Source of the DNA: an uncultured Bacteroidaceae bacterium
GTDB lineage: Bacteria > Bacteroidota > Bacteroidia > Bacteroidales > Bacteroidaceae
Direction: 5' to 3'
Length of the DNA stretch: 64,000 nucleotides
Assembly: GCA_944321635.1 (NCBI GenBank)
Contig: CALULY010000005.1
Span: 1-64,000, forward strand
Shown: positions 44,091 to 53,054 of the stretch, piece after piece
How positions within the stretch are numbered: position 1 is the first letter of the stretch
Layout of the letters: each line of letters begins with the position of its first letter
Made by a program: the position numbers and the translations under genes
Notes under the pieces: generated by a model
What the model saw: the letters and a program-made list of their open reading frames with translations, nothing else
What the model was told of the DNA's origin: nothing
Database searches by the model: none

Positions 44091-44129
44091 GGTGATTGAT
44101 AGTCGATGCTCCCAAAACTATCAATCACC
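44091..44129 (+). promoter_or_regulatory. 13-bp perfect inverted repeat at the methyltransferase start
   Basis: GGTGATTGATAGT (44091-44103) / ACTATCAATCACC (44117-44129) with a 13-base loop that contains the only usable ATG (44106) of the methyltransferase. As RNA it would hide the start codon in a loop; as DNA it could be an operator. It directly abuts the structured RNA. Confidence 0.6.
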
Positions 44130-45158
44130 ATAGCAAACAAAAACCTCACTGCTGCCAAGCTCGCTAAGAAAGACGAGTTTTACACCCAGATGGCTGACAT
44201 CGAGCGCGAGCTGAGCCACTACTGGCCGCACTTCCGAGGACGGACGGTGTTGTGCAACTGCGACGACCCGTATGAAAGCAACTTCTTCAAATACTTCGCC
44301 CTCAACTTCAACCAGTTAGGGCTGCGGCGGCTGATATGCACCAGCTACAACGGCTCGCCCGTGCAGGGAGGTGAGCTGATGGTGCGGCTCGACTTCCCGG
44401 AATATGAACCCAAGAAGATAGCCTACAAGGTCGAGATAACCGAGGTCAGCGACCTCAACGGCGACGGGGCGGTTGACTTGTCGGACGTGCGCTATCTGCT
44501 GCAAAACGACCGCAACGTCATCTCGACACTCCAGAGCGGCGACTTCCGCTCCGCCGAGTGCATAGAGTTGCTCAAGCAAGCCGACGTGGTGGTGACAAAT
44601 CCACCTTTCTCACTCTTCCGCGAGTACGTCGCGCAGCTGATGAAGTATGGGAAGAAGTTCTTGATAGTCGGCAATCAAAACGCCATAACCTACAAAGAAA
44701 TATTCCAACTCATCATGCAAAATAAAATATGGTTGGGATACAAGTCCGGGGACATGGCTTTTCGCGTGCCATCAGATTATGAGCCGCGTGCCACGCGCTA
44801 CTGGCAGGACGAGACGGGGCAAAAATGGCGGAGCATGGGAAATATATGCTGGTTCACCAACCTTGACCACCAAAAACGCCACGAGGAGCTGGATTTAGTC
44901 TGCCGCTACACGCCCGATGCCTATCCCAAATATGACAACTATGATGCCATCGAAGTCAGCAAGACGGCGGACATCCCTTGCGACTATGACGGGGTGATGG
45001 GTGTCCCGGTCACTTTCCTCGACAAATACAATCCCGAGCAATTCCAAATCATAGGCAACGAGTATACCCTTGATATTGAAAAAGGACGAGGTTATGTCAA
45101 CGGGAAACGTATGTACAGCAGAATATTCATCAAGAAAATAAATCCCCAAAAGCCATGA
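44106..45158 (+). CDS. EcoRI-type adenine-specific DNA methyltransferase
   Basis: The 350-residue product belongs to the M.EcoRI-like family (N6-adenine methylation). It contains KKDEFYTQMADIERELSHYW (about residues 22-41), VLCNCDDPYESNFFKYF, the catalytic motif IV NPPF in DVVVTNPPFSLFREYVAQL (about 161-179), and MGVPVTFLDKYNPEQFQIIG near the end. DLNGDGAVDLSDVRYLL at about 119-135 is a typical family insertion. Relatives begin with M-ANKNL; here that codon is ATA (44130) and translation must start at ATG 44106, inside the inverted repeat. It is followed by a DUF262-HNH gene that overlaps its stop region by 4 bases. Confidence 0.9.
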   Translation: MLPKLSITIANKNLTAAKLAKKDEFYTQMADIERELSHYWPHFRGRTVLCNCDDPYESNFFKYFALNFNQLGLRRLICTSYNGSPVQGGELMVRLDFPEYEPKKIAYKVEITEVSDLNGDGAVDLSDVRYLLQNDRNVISTLQSGDFRSAECIELLKQADVVVTNPPFSLFREYVAQLMKYGKKFLIVGNQNAITYKEIFQLIMQNKIWLGYKSGDMAFRVPSDYEPRATRYWQDETGQKWRSMGNICWFTNLDHQKRHEELDLVCRYTPDAYPKYDNYDAIEVSKTADIPCDYDGVMGVPVTFLDKYNPEQFQIIGNEYTLDIEKGRGYVNGKRMYSRIFIKKINPQKP

Positions 45159-46279
45159 TGACTATCAAGCAAACAGAAGTGACAGTCGGCGAGGTATGCG
45201 ACGGCTATGTCAACAACGACGAGCAAGGCGGGCGCGGCTATGGCGGGCGGCTCGACATCCGTCCTCCCTATCAGCGCGAGTTCATCTACAACGACCGCGA
45301 GCAGCAGGCCGTCATACGCACGGTGCTGGCGGGCTATCCCCTCAACGTAATGTACTGGGTGCGGCGCAGCGATGATGCCGAGTGTCCCTACGAGGTCATG
45401 GATGGCCAGCAACGCACGCTGTCACTGTGCGAGTACGTGGCCGGGCGGTTCTCGGTAGATTTCAAGGGCTTTGGCAACCAGCCTGCCGACATCCGACAAC
45501 GAATACTCGACTATCGGCTCACTGTCTACGTCTGCGAGGGCGAGCCGTCCGAGAAGCTCGAATGGTTCAAGACCATCAACATCGCCGGCAAGCCGCTCAA
45601 CGAGCAAGAGATACGCAACGCCGTCTATGCCGGCCCGTTTGTCAGCGATGCCAAGCGGCACTTCTCGAAGTCAAACTGCGGTGCCTACCGCCTCGGGCGC
45701 GACCTTGTCAGCGGCACGCCAATAAGGCAAGACCTCCTCAAATGCGCCCTGACATGGATGGCCGACCACGAGACACGCGCCGGGCATCGGCAAAGCGTCG
45801 TCGGCTACATGGCCGAGCACCAGCACGACCCCAACGCCAACAACCTGTGGACCTACTACCAGAACGTGTTGAACTGGGCCATAACCAACTTCGACCCCGC
45901 CAAGTTCCGCAAGATAATGAAGAGGCTGGACTGGGCGTTGCTCTACGATAACTACCACGACAAGACGCTCGACACCGCCGCCCTCGCCCGGCGCATCTCG
46001 GCCTTGATGCAGGACGACGAGATACAACGGCGCACGGGCATCATCCCCTACGTCCTGACGGGCGACGAGCGGAGCCTCGACCTCAGGACTTTCAGCGAGA
46101 GCGTCAAGCTCGCCAAGTGGGAGGAGCAAGGCCACGTCTGCCCGGAGTGCCACCGCGAGTTCGACTACGAGTTCATGGAGGGCGACCACATCATCCCCTG
46201 GAGCAAAGGCGGCCGCACCACCCCCGACAACTGCCAGATGCTGTGCCGCGACTGCAACAGGCGGAAAGCGGGGAAATAA
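45155..46279 (+). CDS. DUF262-HNH nuclease, probable restriction partner
   Basis: The 374-residue product has an N-terminal DUF262 domain (ParB/GmrS-like NTPase): IRPPYQREFIYNDREQQAVIRTVLAGYPLNVMYWV (about 37-71) and EVMDGQQRTLSLCEYVAGRF (about 80-99), where DGQQR is the family signature. An all-helical middle follows, and the C-terminus is an HNH nuclease with zinc cysteines, CPECHREFDYEFMEGDHIIPW (about 326-346) and NCQMLCRDCNRRKAGK. DUF262-HNH proteins act in GmrSD-like modification-dependent or methylation-guarded restriction. Its ATG overlaps the methyltransferase stop, so the two are translationally coupled, arguing for one R-M-like unit. Confidence 0.88.
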   Translation: MMTIKQTEVTVGEVCDGYVNNDEQGGRGYGGRLDIRPPYQREFIYNDREQQAVIRTVLAGYPLNVMYWVRRSDDAECPYEVMDGQQRTLSLCEYVAGRFSVDFKGFGNQPADIRQRILDYRLTVYVCEGEPSEKLEWFKTINIAGKPLNEQEIRNAVYAGPFVSDAKRHFSKSNCGAYRLGRDLVSGTPIRQDLLKCALTWMADHETRAGHRQSVVGYMAEHQHDPNANNLWTYYQNVLNWAITNFDPAKFRKIMKRLDWALLYDNYHDKTLDTAALARRISALMQDDEIQRRTGIIPYVLTGDERSLDLRTFSESVKLAKWEEQGHVCPECHREFDYEFMEGDHIIPWSKGGRTTPDNCQMLCRDCNRRKAGK

Positions 46280-46367
46280 GTATGGCAACCGGCATCTGGG
46301 ACAAGGGCAAGGCGCACCGACCCAAGACATCAAGACGGCAGGGGCAGGGACAAACGCCACTGCCACA

Positions 46368-46918
46368 GTAGAGACGCGATTAATCGCGTCTCTACACATA
46401 ACAGACATTCACTGACAACAGCACCGTCCACAGTAGAGACGCGATCAATCGCGTCTCTACACATAACAGACATTCACCGACAACACACCGTCCACAGTAG
46501 AGACGCGATTAATCGCGTCTCTACACGCCGCAAGCATTCACCGACAACACACCGTCCACAATGTAGAGACGCGATTAATCGCGTCTCCACACCTATCAAG
46601 CAACAATAATTTCCCTCATCTGACGAGGAGACGCAAGATGTTGCGCCTCTACAACACGCGCCAGGCATCCACCGACAACAACCCGCACGCAGTGGAGACG
46701 CGATTAATCGCGTCTCTACATCCACCCACGCGGCAATTAGGCGGATAGGGCGGATAGGACGAAGGGGCGCCTCAAAAAGGGGTGCAACGCCCCCCATAAG
46801 CCATATCGGAAATCTTGAACCAGGAATGTAGAGACCAACATCTTGCGTCTCTACAATCCGCAGGCATCCAACGAGAATGCACCGCCCACAATGGAGACGC
46901 GATCAATCGCGTCTCTAC
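46368..46918. repeat. array of eight 28-bp palindromes, period about 65 bp
   Basis: Palindromes with arms GTAGAGACGCGAT / ATCGCGTCTCTAC start at 46368, 46433, 46497, 46563, 46625 (diverged), 46692, 46828 (diverged) and 46891. Spacers of 34-40 bases are also related to each other (CATTCACCGACAACACACCG recurs), so the true unit is about 65 bp. One unit between 46719 and 46828 has lost its palindrome. The array fills the gap between the DUF262-HNH gene and infB. Conserved spacers and no cas genes rule out CRISPR; it resembles REP-type elements. Confidence 0.9.
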
Positions 46919-46962
46919 ATCCCCCACGCGGCAACCGGGAGGATGGGGCAATAAGAAACAAA

Positions 46963-46994
46963 AAGCCTCCCGCCACATAGATGGCGGGAGGCTT
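46963..46994 (-). terminator. terminator after infB
   Basis: AAGCCTCCCGCC / GGCGGGAGGCTT with a short loop, followed on the minus strand by TTTGTTTC, 21 bases past the infB stop. Confidence 0.85.
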
Positions 46995-47015
46995 ACCGTT
47001 GGTGAGGACTGCCGG

Positions 47016-49925
47016 TCAAAGTGTCGCCTTGACCTCGATTTCCTCGTATGTCTCGATGATGTCGCCGACCTTGATGTCGTTGTAGTTTGTCAGGCTTATG
47101 CCGCACTCGTAGTTGACGGAGACTTCCTTAACATCGTCCTTGAATCGTTTGAGGGCGTTGATCGTGCCTGTGTAGACCACTATGCCATCGCGGATGAGGC
47201 GTGCCTTGTCGGTGCGCTTGACTTTCCCCTCCTTGACCATGCCGCCGGCAACCGTTCCGACCTTGGAGATGCGGAAGACTTCAAGGACTTCGATTGTGGC
47301 GGTGACTTGCTCTTTGACCTCTGGGGCGAGCATACCTGCCATCGCATCCTTGACTTGCTCGATTGCGTCATAGATGATGGAGTAGAGGCGTATGTCCACG
47401 CCTTCCTGCTCGGCGAACTTGCGTGCCGAAGCCGAGGGGCGCACTTGGAAGCCGATGATGATGGCGTTGGACGCTGCTGCGAGTGAGACATCCGACTCCG
47501 AGATCTGGCCGACTGCCTTGTGGATGACGTTGACTTGTATCTTTTCGGTCGAGAGTTTTATCAACGAGTCCGAGAGAGCCTCTATCGAGCCATCGACGTC
47601 GCCTTTGACGATGATGTTGAGTTCCTGGAAACCGCCGAGTGCTATGCGTCGTCCCACTTCGTCAAGCGTGAGGAGCTTCTGGGTGCGGATGCCTTGCTCG
47701 CGTTGGAGTTGCTCGCGTTTTGAGGCGATTTCACGCGCTTCCTGCTCTGTCTCGATGACGTGGAACGTGTCTCCTGCCGTCGGCGCGCCGTTCAACCCGA
47801 GTATCAACGCTGGTTCTGACGGTGCGGCCTGCTTGATGCGCTGGTTGCGCTCGTTGAACATGGCTTTGATTTTGCCGTAATGGGTGCCGGCCAGCACTAT
47901 GTCGCCCACCTTGAGCGTCCCGTTTGAGACGAGCACTGTCGCCACGTAGCCGCGCCCCTTGTCGAGCGTCGACTCGATGATGGAGCCAGTGGCCTTGCGG
48001 TCGGGGTTGGCTTTGAGGTCAAGCATCTCGGCTTCGAGAAGCACCTTTTCCATGAGTTCGTTGACCCCTATGCCCTTCTTGGCGGATATGTCCTGGGACT
48101 GGTATTTGCCGCCCCATTCCTCGACGAGGTAGTTCATGTTGGCCAGTTCCTCCTTGATCTTGTCGGGGTTGGCAGCCGGTTTGTCTATCTTGTTTATGGC
48201 AAAGACGATCGGCACTCCTGCGGCAGATGCGTGGTTGATAGCCTCCTTGGTCTGTGGCATCACGTCGTCGTCGGCCGCGACGATGATTATTGCGATGTCC
48301 GTCACCTTTGCTCCCCTGGCACGCATGGCGGTGAACGCTTCGTGGCCCGGGGTGTCGAGGAAGGTGATACGGCGGCCGTCCTCAAGTTGGACGTTGTAGG
48401 CGCCGATGTGCTGTGTGATGCCGCCGGCCTCGCCTGCTATGACGTTGGACTTGCGGATGTAGTCAAGGAGCGATGTCTTGCCGTGGTCCACGTGTCCCAT
48501 CACGGTGACGATTGGCGGGCGTGGCACAAGGTCTTCCTCGTTGTCCGCTTCCTCGGCTACGGCTTGCGCCACAGACGCGCTGACAAACTCTGTCTGGAAT
48601 CCGAACTCCTCAGCCACGAGGTTGATGGTCTCGGCATCGAGCCTCTGGTTGATAGAGACCATTATGCCGACGCTCATGCAAGTGGCGATGACTTGGTTGA
48701 CCGAGACGTTCATCATGCTTGCCAATTCGTTCGCGGTGACAAACTCGGTCAGTTTGAGCACCTTGCTTTCCTCGAGTTCTCGGCTCTCAAGCTCCATTTG
48801 GCGGGAGTGAGCGAGTTCGCGTTTCTCTTTCCTGTATTTGGCAGCTTTGTTCTTTCCTTTAGAAGTGAGGCGTGCAAGTGTCTCTTTCACTTGTTTTGCC
48901 ACGTCCTCGTCGCTGACTTCGGGACGCACGGGGGTATTCTTCTTGCCTTTTGCCTGGGCGTTCCTCGATTGTTGCTTGCCTTGCTGCGCTTGCTGGGATG
49001 AACGCTTTGACCTGTCTCCCTGCTGGTGGATGTTGTCGATGTCGATGCGTTCTTTGTTTATCCTGCTGCGTTTTTTCTTGCGGGTGTCGTCGTCGCCCTT
49101 CTTGGCTTCAGAAGATGTTGCATTGGCTTCGCCGGGACGGATTTCTTTCATTATGGCGTCCTTCATCTTCTTGCGTTGTTCGAGACGCTGCTTTTCCTTG
49201 TCCTCCCTCTCTTTGCGCTTTTCCTCTTTGGATTTCTTCTTGGGGCGTGTCGATTGGTTTAGGGTGCTGAGGTCGATTTGTCCGACCACGTTGATCCTGG
49301 ATGCGAGCCCTTCGGTCTTGAGCCTGAACACTCCGTCGTCATTCTTGGTGGCGGCTGGTGTTTCGGCTGGTTGTTCCTGTTCCTGGGGGGTAGCCTGGCT
49401 GTCAACCTCGGGGGCTTCCGGCTCTACGGGCTGCTGTTGCTCGACTACCGGGTCTTCCGTCTTTGGTGCCGGTTCGGGTGCTACCGGTTGCTCCTGCGGT
49501 TCTGATGGGGCAGGCTGTGCGGCGGCGGGCTCTTGAGGTGCGGTTTTCTCCTCGACAGGCTTGCTTTTCCTTGGCCTGTTCAATTCATCCAGGTCTATTT
49601 TGCCTACGGGTTTGAATTTAGGACGCTGCTCTTCGGGGACGACGGTCTTGATGTCCACTTTGTTGTCATCCGGCCCGTAGCCCTCGATCGCGACGGTCTG
49701 CACCTTGCTTCTGTCTTTGTTTTGTCTTTCTTGGCTTATCTTTTCGGACTCCAACTTCAGGTTTTTGTCCTTGCTGAATTCCTTGACGAGCAATTCATAC
49801 TGCTCGTCTGTAAGCTTTGCATTCAGGCCTCCCTCAATTTCAAAGCCTTTCTTTTGCAGGAATTCTATGGCTGTCGTGCTGCCTATGTTAAGATTTCCGA
49901 TTACTTTGTTTAACCTTATTGCCAT
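47016..49925 (-). CDS. infB: translation initiation factor IF-2
   Basis: IF-2 is the GTPase that brings initiator tRNA to the 30S subunit and joins the subunits. The 969-residue product has a long charged N-terminus (IF2_N at 1-55, then Pro/Glu/Gln-rich and Lys/Arg-rich segments to about 380), a second IF2_N at about 390-440, and the GTPase domain from about 470 with [20 protein letters not shown] and NKIDKP. C-terminal barrel domains end with [20 protein letters not shown]. It follows nusA on the minus strand after a 111-base gap. Confidence 0.97.
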   Translation of the reverse strand: MAIRLNKVIGNLNIGSTTAIEFLQKKGFEIEGGLNAKLTDEQYELLVKEFSKDKNLKLESEKISQERQNKDRSKVQTVAIEGYGPDDNKVDIKTVVPEEQRPKFKPVGKIDLDELNRPRKSKPVEEKTAPQEPAAAQPAPSEPQEQPVAPEPAPKTEDPVVEQQQPVEPEAPEVDSQATPQEQEQPAETPAATKNDDGVFRLKTEGLASRINVVGQIDLSTLNQSTRPKKKSKEEKRKEREDKEKQRLEQRKKMKDAIMKEIRPGEANATSSEAKKGDDDTRKKKRSRINKERIDIDNIHQQGDRSKRSSQQAQQGKQQSRNAQAKGKKNTPVRPEVSDEDVAKQVKETLARLTSKGKNKAAKYRKEKRELAHSRQMELESRELEESKVLKLTEFVTANELASMMNVSVNQVIATCMSVGIMVSINQRLDAETINLVAEEFGFQTEFVSASVAQAVAEEADNEEDLVPRPPIVTVMGHVDHGKTSLLDYIRKSNVIAGEAGGITQHIGAYNVQLEDGRRITFLDTPGHEAFTAMRARGAKVTDIAIIIVAADDDVMPQTKEAINHASAAGVPIVFAINKIDKPAANPDKIKEELANMNYLVEEWGGKYQSQDISAKKGIGVNELMEKVLLEAEMLDLKANPDRKATGSIIESTLDKGRGYVATVLVSNGTLKVGDIVLAGTHYGKIKAMFNERNQRIKQAAPSEPALILGLNGAPTAGDTFHVIETEQEAREIASKREQLQREQGIRTQKLLTLDEVGRRIALGGFQELNIIVKGDVDGSIEALSDSLIKLSTEKIQVNVIHKAVGQISESDVSLAAASNAIIIGFQVRPSASARKFAEQEGVDIRLYSIIYDAIEQVKDAMAGMLAPEVKEQVTATIEVLEVFRISKVGTVAGGMVKEGKVKRTDKARLIRDGIVVYTGTINALKRFKDDVKEVSVNYECGISLTNYNDIKVGDIIETYEEIEVKATL

Positions 49926-49977
49926 ATTGTCTTTTGGTGTGAATGTATTTGTAGTAGGAAAGGGTCTTTGCTAAAGC

Positions 49978-50025
49978 GAGAATTGCAGTCGCGGCCGGTG
50001 TGACCTTCTCCTGACTACAATTCTC
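49978..50025 (-). promoter_or_regulatory. hairpin between nusA and infB
   Basis: GAGAATTG (49978-49985) / CAATTCTC (50018-50025), extended by GCAGTC/GACTAC. It could be an attenuator or processing site in the rimP-nusA-infB transcript. Confidence 0.4.
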
Positions 50026-50036
50026 AAATCGCGAGG

Positions 50037-51296
50037 CTAATCATCTTCGAACTCGGCTTTCAGAATCCTGATGACATCATCGACGGTGTTTTCTTCGAGG
50101 TCGGCCTTTTCGATGAGCATTTCCCTCGGGGCGTTGAGTACTCCCTTGGCGGTGTCGATTCCAAGTTTCTTGATGGCATCGATCACCCATTCGTCGATTT
50201 CGTCCTTGAACTCTTCGAGGTAGATGTCGTCCTCCTCGTATGCTTGGTCAAGTTCACGGAAGACATCGATGGTGTACTCGGTCAACATGCTTGCGAGCTT
50301 GATGTTCATGCCGTTCTTACCTATTGCCAACGAGACTTCCTCGGGTTTGAGATAGACCTCGGCTTTCCTCTTTTCCTCGTCAAGGCGGATTGAAGAGATC
50401 TTGGCGGGGCTTATCGCACGCTGGATGAACAGGGATGTGTTGGTGGTGTAGTTGATGACATCGATGTTTTCGTTCCTCAATTCCCTGACTATGCCGTGGA
50501 TACGCGAGCCTTTGACACCGACACACGCTCCGACAGGGTCGATGCGGTCGTCATAGGACTCGACGGCGATCTTGGCACGCTCGCCGGGAATGCGTGCGAT
50601 TTTCTTTATCGTTATGAGGCCATCAGCTATTTCAGGCACTTCGAGTTCAAACAGGCGTTGCAGGAACAGGGGGGAAGTGCGTGAAAGTATGATCTTCGGG
50701 TTGTTGTTCTTGTTCTCGACACGAGCGACAACCGCCTTGGCCGTCTCTCCCTTGCGATAAAAGTCGCTCGGGATCTGTTCTGTCTTGGGCAGGAGCAATT
50801 CATTGCCTTCCTCATCCAGCAAGAGGATTTCTTTTTTCCAGACCTGGTAGACCTCTGCGGTTATTATCGTGCCGACCATTTCAGAATATTTGGCATAGAG
50901 GCTGTCTTTCTGCAGTTCCAAAATCTTGGAGGCAAGGGTTTGTCTCAGGTTAAGGATGGCTCGACGGCCGAACTGCAAGAAATCAACTTTGTCCGTCACG
51001 TCCTCGCCAATCTCAAAAGACTCGTCAATCTTCTGAGCCTCGCTGAGTGAAATCTGGCTGTTCGGGTTGGTGACTTCGCCATCGGCTACGACTTCCCTGT
51101 TCCTATATATTTCAAAGTCCCCTTTGTCCGGGTTCACGATAACATCATAGTTGTCATCCGTGCCGAACATTTTGGCAATAACACTCCTGAAAGACTCCTC
51201 CAGCACACTGACCATCGTCGTGCGGTCAATGTTCTTGAGGTCTTTGAATTCAGAGAACGTTTCGACAAGATTGACAGCTTCTGTTTTTTTTGCCAT
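50037..51296 (-). CDS. nusA: transcription factor NusA
   Basis: NusA binds RNA polymerase and nascent RNA, affecting pausing, termination and antitermination. The 419-residue product has the N-terminal polymerase-binding domain (EEDSFRSVIAKMFG-like region, residues 1-130), an S1 domain at about 135-200 (GTIITAEVYQVWKKEILLLDEEGNELLLP) and two KH domains (VGACVGVKGSRIHGIVRELRNENIDVI and SLAIGKNGMNIKLASMLTEY). The C-terminal acidic repeats of proteobacteria are absent, as expected here. It follows rimP by 3 bases. Confidence 0.96.
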   Translation of the reverse strand: MAKKTEAVNLVETFSEFKDLKNIDRTTMVSVLEESFRSVIAKMFGTDDNYDVIVNPDKGDFEIYRNREVVADGEVTNPNSQISLSEAQKIDESFEIGEDVTDKVDFLQFGRRAILNLRQTLASKILELQKDSLYAKYSEMVGTIITAEVYQVWKKEILLLDEEGNELLLPKTEQIPSDFYRKGETAKAVVARVENKNNNPKIILSRTSPLFLQRLFELEVPEIADGLITIKKIARIPGERAKIAVESYDDRIDPVGACVGVKGSRIHGIVRELRNENIDVINYTTNTSLFIQRAISPAKISSIRLDEEKRKAEVYLKPEEVSLAIGKNGMNIKLASMLTEYTIDVFRELDQAYEEDDIYLEEFKDEIDEWVIDAIKKLGIDTAKGVLNAPREMLIEKADLEENTVDDVIRILKAEFEDD

Positions 51297-51299
51297 AAT

Positions 51300-51767
51300 T
51301 CAATTGAAACTTATTAAATATTTTGTATATTTTACTTCATCATAACCAAAGGTGAGATCCCTGTCCATCATCACCGGACGCTTTGCCCCCTCGGGTCTCA
51401 CCTTTTCCTTTATCGTGACAGTAAAGTTGTCGTCGGCGGCCTCTTTGAGTATTCCCGTCAGTTTTTTGCCTTCACCCGTCATCACTTCCACTTCGTCACC
51501 GACGTGTATCTGGTACTGGCGGGGGATTTTGAACGGTTGCCCGATGCCTGCCGAGCCGACTTCCAGCTCATAGTCTTCCTCGTCACGGTTGAGCCTTGCC
51601 TCGATAAAGCGGCTCAGGTCCACACAATCCTCGATCCACACGCCGTCGGCATGATCGATTTCCACGACGATTTTGTCGTCGGGAGAGATGTTGATGTCAA
51701 CCAAGAAATAGTCTTTGTCATCCAACCATTCATCGACGATGCCTTTAACTTTGATTCTGTCTATCAT
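51300..51767 (-). CDS. rimP: ribosome maturation factor RimP
   Basis: RimP helps assemble the 30S subunit. The 155-residue product has the N-terminal alpha/beta domain (YFLVDINISPDDKIVVEIDHADGVWIEDCVDLSRFIEARL, about residues 20-59), the motif ELEVGSAGIGQPFKIPRQY, in which the usual SSPGL is replaced by GSAGI, and a small C-terminal SH3-like domain. It is the first gene of rimP-nusA-infB. Confidence 0.94.
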   Translation of the reverse strand: MIDRIKVKGIVDEWLDDKDYFLVDINISPDDKIVVEIDHADGVWIEDCVDLSRFIEARLNRDEEDYELEVGSAGIGQPFKIPRQYQIHVGDEVEVMTGEGKKLTGILKEAADDNFTVTIKEKVRPEGAKRPVMMDRDLTFGYDEVKYTKYLISFN

Positions 51768-51901
51768 TTACGGGAAATTAGAATAAAAAAAGGGCTTGCT
51801 CGCCCCCACATTTCATCATTCTCAATGCAAAGGTACTACTTTGCATCTAATCCGCAACATTCTTAGTAAAAAAAGGTTGTCCTGACGCTTCTGACGGCAC
51901 A

Positions 51902-52612
51902 TCAGCCCCACGCTGCTGCGGAATAGCGGCGCAACTCGGCTTCGCGCTCAGCCCTACGTCCTCCAGCGCACTGATCCAGGAGGCGTTTGAAAGCATCTCC
52001 ATGGTCAAGATGCACCGTGTGGCACAATTCATGCAGCATGACAAACTCGACAAGATGCCTTGGCAGCAGCATCAACGACGCGGACAGATTGATGGACTTG
52101 CGCCCGGAACAGCTGCCCCACCTGCCCTTGCTCGAGTTTATCCTCAATGAAGTGTAGACGAACCCCCAACGCCGCGCCAGCTCATCCAGCATCCCGGGCA
52201 ACACCTCATGCGCCCTATGCTTGAGACAGGCCGCCACCGCCCGTCCCACCACAGCGTCACCGGCGCCGGCAGGACGCGTTAAGGCATAATGGCATCCGTC
52301 CCTCGTGACCGTCACGCGCCGCACATTGCCAGTGCGCACCGTGACAGACAGCCAACAACTCTCCACGGCCTTCCCGTCGGCGCAGGATGGTCGTGGCGAT
52401 GCTTCCAACATCCTTGCAATCTTGTCGCGGTGCCCGTCGATGACACGCTCGACCTCACGAGGCGTGACACCGAGCGGGGCGACGGCGACAAGGCGGCCTG
52501 CGCGCGCCCTGACCGTGACCCTCATGGTCCGCCAATGCCTCTTGACGGCAATTTCGCCGAACTGTCTGTCCTTGATGACCTCCATGCGCTTAGCCAGAAT
52601 CCTATCTTTCAT
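51902..52612 (-). CDS. YgjP-type (M48-like) zinc metallopeptidase
   Basis: The 236-residue product is a DUF45/YgjP protein: a beta-rich N-terminus (VTVRARAGRLVAVAPLGVTPREVERVI), TSLRINSSKGRWGSCSGRKSINLS (about 154-177), and the metal motif H194-E-L-C-H198 followed by HLDHGDAF with the third ligand at H204. Intact ligands imply an active protease, although the family's substrates are unknown. A promoter with leader hairpin lies upstream. Confidence 0.88.
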   Translation of the reverse strand: MKDRILAKRMEVIKDRQFGEIAVKRHWRTMRVTVRARAGRLVAVAPLGVTPREVERVIDGHRDKIARMLEASPRPSCADGKAVESCWLSVTVRTGNVRRVTVTRDGCHYALTRPAGAGDAVVGRAVAACLKHRAHEVLPGMLDELARRWGFVYTSLRINSSKGRWGSCSGRKSINLSASLMLLPRHLVEFVMLHELCHTVHLDHGDAFKRLLDQCAGGRRAEREAELRRYSAAAWG

Positions 52613-52623
52613 GCAAAATTAAA

Positions 52624-52655
52624 CGGTGTGGCACTTTTCACAAAGAGCCACACCG
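52624..52655 (-). promoter_or_regulatory. leader hairpin of the YgjP-type gene
   Basis: A perfect 9-bp stem CGGTGTGGC (52624-52632) / GCCACACCG (52647-52655), followed on the minus strand by TTTAATTTTGC and then the ATG. It could work as an attenuator or control access to the start. Confidence 0.5.
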
Positions 52656-52740
52656 CAACATACGTTAATATCAAAATGAAGTATTTGCCATTCAACAAGC
52701 TCTCTTGTCGCAGTAAACGAATTTTTATTAACCTCTGCGT

Positions 52741-52771
52741 CAAAGATACGACTGTTTTCACTAAACACCAA
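52741..52771 (-). promoter_or_regulatory. promoter of the YgjP-type gene
   Basis: On the minus strand TTG (52769-52771), 20 bases, TATCTTTG (52741-52748), which fits TAnnTTTG. It gives a leader of about 120 bases including the hairpin 52624-52655. Confidence 0.6.
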
Positions 52772-52998
52772 ATAAAATGATATAAATTTTAGCGTTTATC
52801 TTACATTTTGTCAATATGCTACTCATTTAGCAAAAACACAGTAATATACGGACAATTAACAGACACAAAACATCAAAATCACCGCATTTCAGTGTCATTT
52901 TGCTCAAGACAATTCAAAACAAAACCGTTTGCACCGGCATTTTGTTTTGCAAATTTTTCATTAATACATGGGACACTGACAAAAATGGATGCAATGCA
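52772..52998. other. AT-rich gene-free stretch
   Basis: Low-GC DNA between the YgjP-type promoter and the ribE terminator. I see no gene or clear structure. Confidence 0.5.
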
Positions 52999-53037
52999 AA
53001 AGCCCCGCACCGTCAAATGCCGACGATGCGGGGCTTT
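52999..53037 (-). terminator. terminator after ribE
   Basis: An 11-bp stem AAAGCCCCGCA (52999-53009) / TGCGGGGCTTT (53027-53037), followed on the minus strand by TGCATTGC. It lies 17 bases past the ribE stop. Confidence 0.8.
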
Positions 53038-53054
53038 GGACTTGCGTTGCCGTG

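Noticed and set aside
45155-46279. IscB/Cas9-like nuclease for the structured RNA
   Set aside because: The HNH domain is fused to DUF262 with DGQQR; no RuvC motifs or bridge helix are present.
46368-46918. CRISPR array
   Set aside because: The 28-bp repeats and ~37-bp gaps look right in size, but the repeats are full palindromes, the spacers are related to each other and no cas gene is near.
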